DNA of 6,255 nt, taken from contig CAZXCK010000191.1 of the NCBI GenBank assembly GCA_964639225.1, positions 1 through 6,255 on the forward strand. The letters run 5' to 3'. Position 1 is the stretch's first letter; every line of letters starts with the position of its first letter. The notes under the pieces were generated by a model. That model ran no database searches. It had not been told where the DNA came from and worked only from the letters and a program-made list of their open reading frames with translations. Origin of the DNA: CAZXCK01 sp964639225. GTDB taxonomy: Bacteria > Chloroflexota > Anaerolineae > Aggregatilineales > Phototrophicaceae. Below, piece after piece: positions 6,074 through 6,255 of the stretch. A program made the translations under genes and the position numbers.

Positions 6074-6255
6074 GGGTCCGCCCCGATAAAAATCAAGCAA
6101 TCATGCTGCGGATTGGTCGATATAGCAGCCCCCCTGGCAGCCCCATCGTCAGCGGGCGCATGGGGGCGTGGGGCATGTCAGAGCCGCCACGCTTCGATGA
6201 TGTCCACCGGTTTATAAGAACACATGCGCCAGATTTAATGGTCAAGAACCGGGCT
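6074..6255. other. Non-coding tail with a GC-rich hairpin
   Basis: No gene is visible after the reductase stop codon. CCCCAT (6141-6146) and ATGGGG (6160-6165) can form a hairpin, and neighbouring runs (GCCCCCC 6128-6134, GGGGC 6170-6174) allow larger alternatives. No T run follows on either strand, so I do not call it an intrinsic terminator, although it may stabilise or end the reductase transcript. The last 70 bases turn AT-richer (TTTATAAG at 6211-6218) and may hold signals for a gene beyond the edge. Confidence 0.5.

Noticed and set aside
6128..6174. An intrinsic terminator after the reductase gene
   Set aside because: GC-rich arms can pair in several ways, but no T run follows on either strand, so the intrinsic-terminator criteria are not met.
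1..6255. CRISPR array, tRNA or rRNA genes, toxin-antitoxin pair, or phage and transposase genes
   Set aside because: No regularly spaced repeats, no tRNA- or rRNA-like segments and no matching protein families were seen on either strand. The three genes are ordinary single-copy types.

Overview
This 6.26 kb window is bacterial DNA of moderate GC content (mid-fifties percent, judged by eye). It holds three protein genes, all on the + strand, separated by real intergenic spacers. The gene types (PAS-type sensor kinase, SERCA-like P-type ATPase, Rieske/FAD reductase) would suit an environmental bacterium such as a member of the Chloroflexota. That placement is a weak inference from protein style; the window has no rRNA or other taxonomic marker. 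A run of ten N bases shows that this is draft or metagenome assembly.

Layout. (1) 1-1029: the C-terminal part of a PAS-containing sensor histidine kinase, entering from the left edge and complete at its C-terminus; the N run lies inside its ATPase domain. (2) 1030-1391: a 362-base non-coding stretch with a direct-repeat-bounded block (1120-1320) that loosely resembles a small non-autonomous insertion. After it comes a plausible extended -10 promoter (1326-1353) with an overlapping dyad (1350-1371). (3) 1392-4187: a full-length P2-type (SERCA/PMR1-like) cation-transporting ATPase with ten predicted membrane segments. All catalytic motifs are intact, but the M4 ion-site motif reads PQGLP instead of the usual PEGLP. 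(4) 4188-4492: an intergenic region with a strong intrinsic terminator (4247-4283), a perfect 7-3-7 palindrome (4373-4389) and a good Shine-Dalgarno sequence. (5) 4493-6073: a complete fusion of a Rieske [2Fe-2S] domain to an NADH/FAD-dependent reductase of the AIFM3 (apoptosis-inducing-factor-like) type. (6) 6074-6255: a non-coding tail with a GC-rich hairpin and no recognisable gene.

How the genes relate. They do not look like one operon. The ATPase has its own candidate promoter and is closed by a strong terminator, and the reductase follows after 305 bases with its own translation signals. The kinase has no response regulator downstream in this window. I see no defence, mobile-element or secondary-metabolite system. 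The points most worth a second look are the Glu-to-Gln change in the ATPase transport site, the dyads near the two downstream genes, and the repeat-bounded block in the first spacer.
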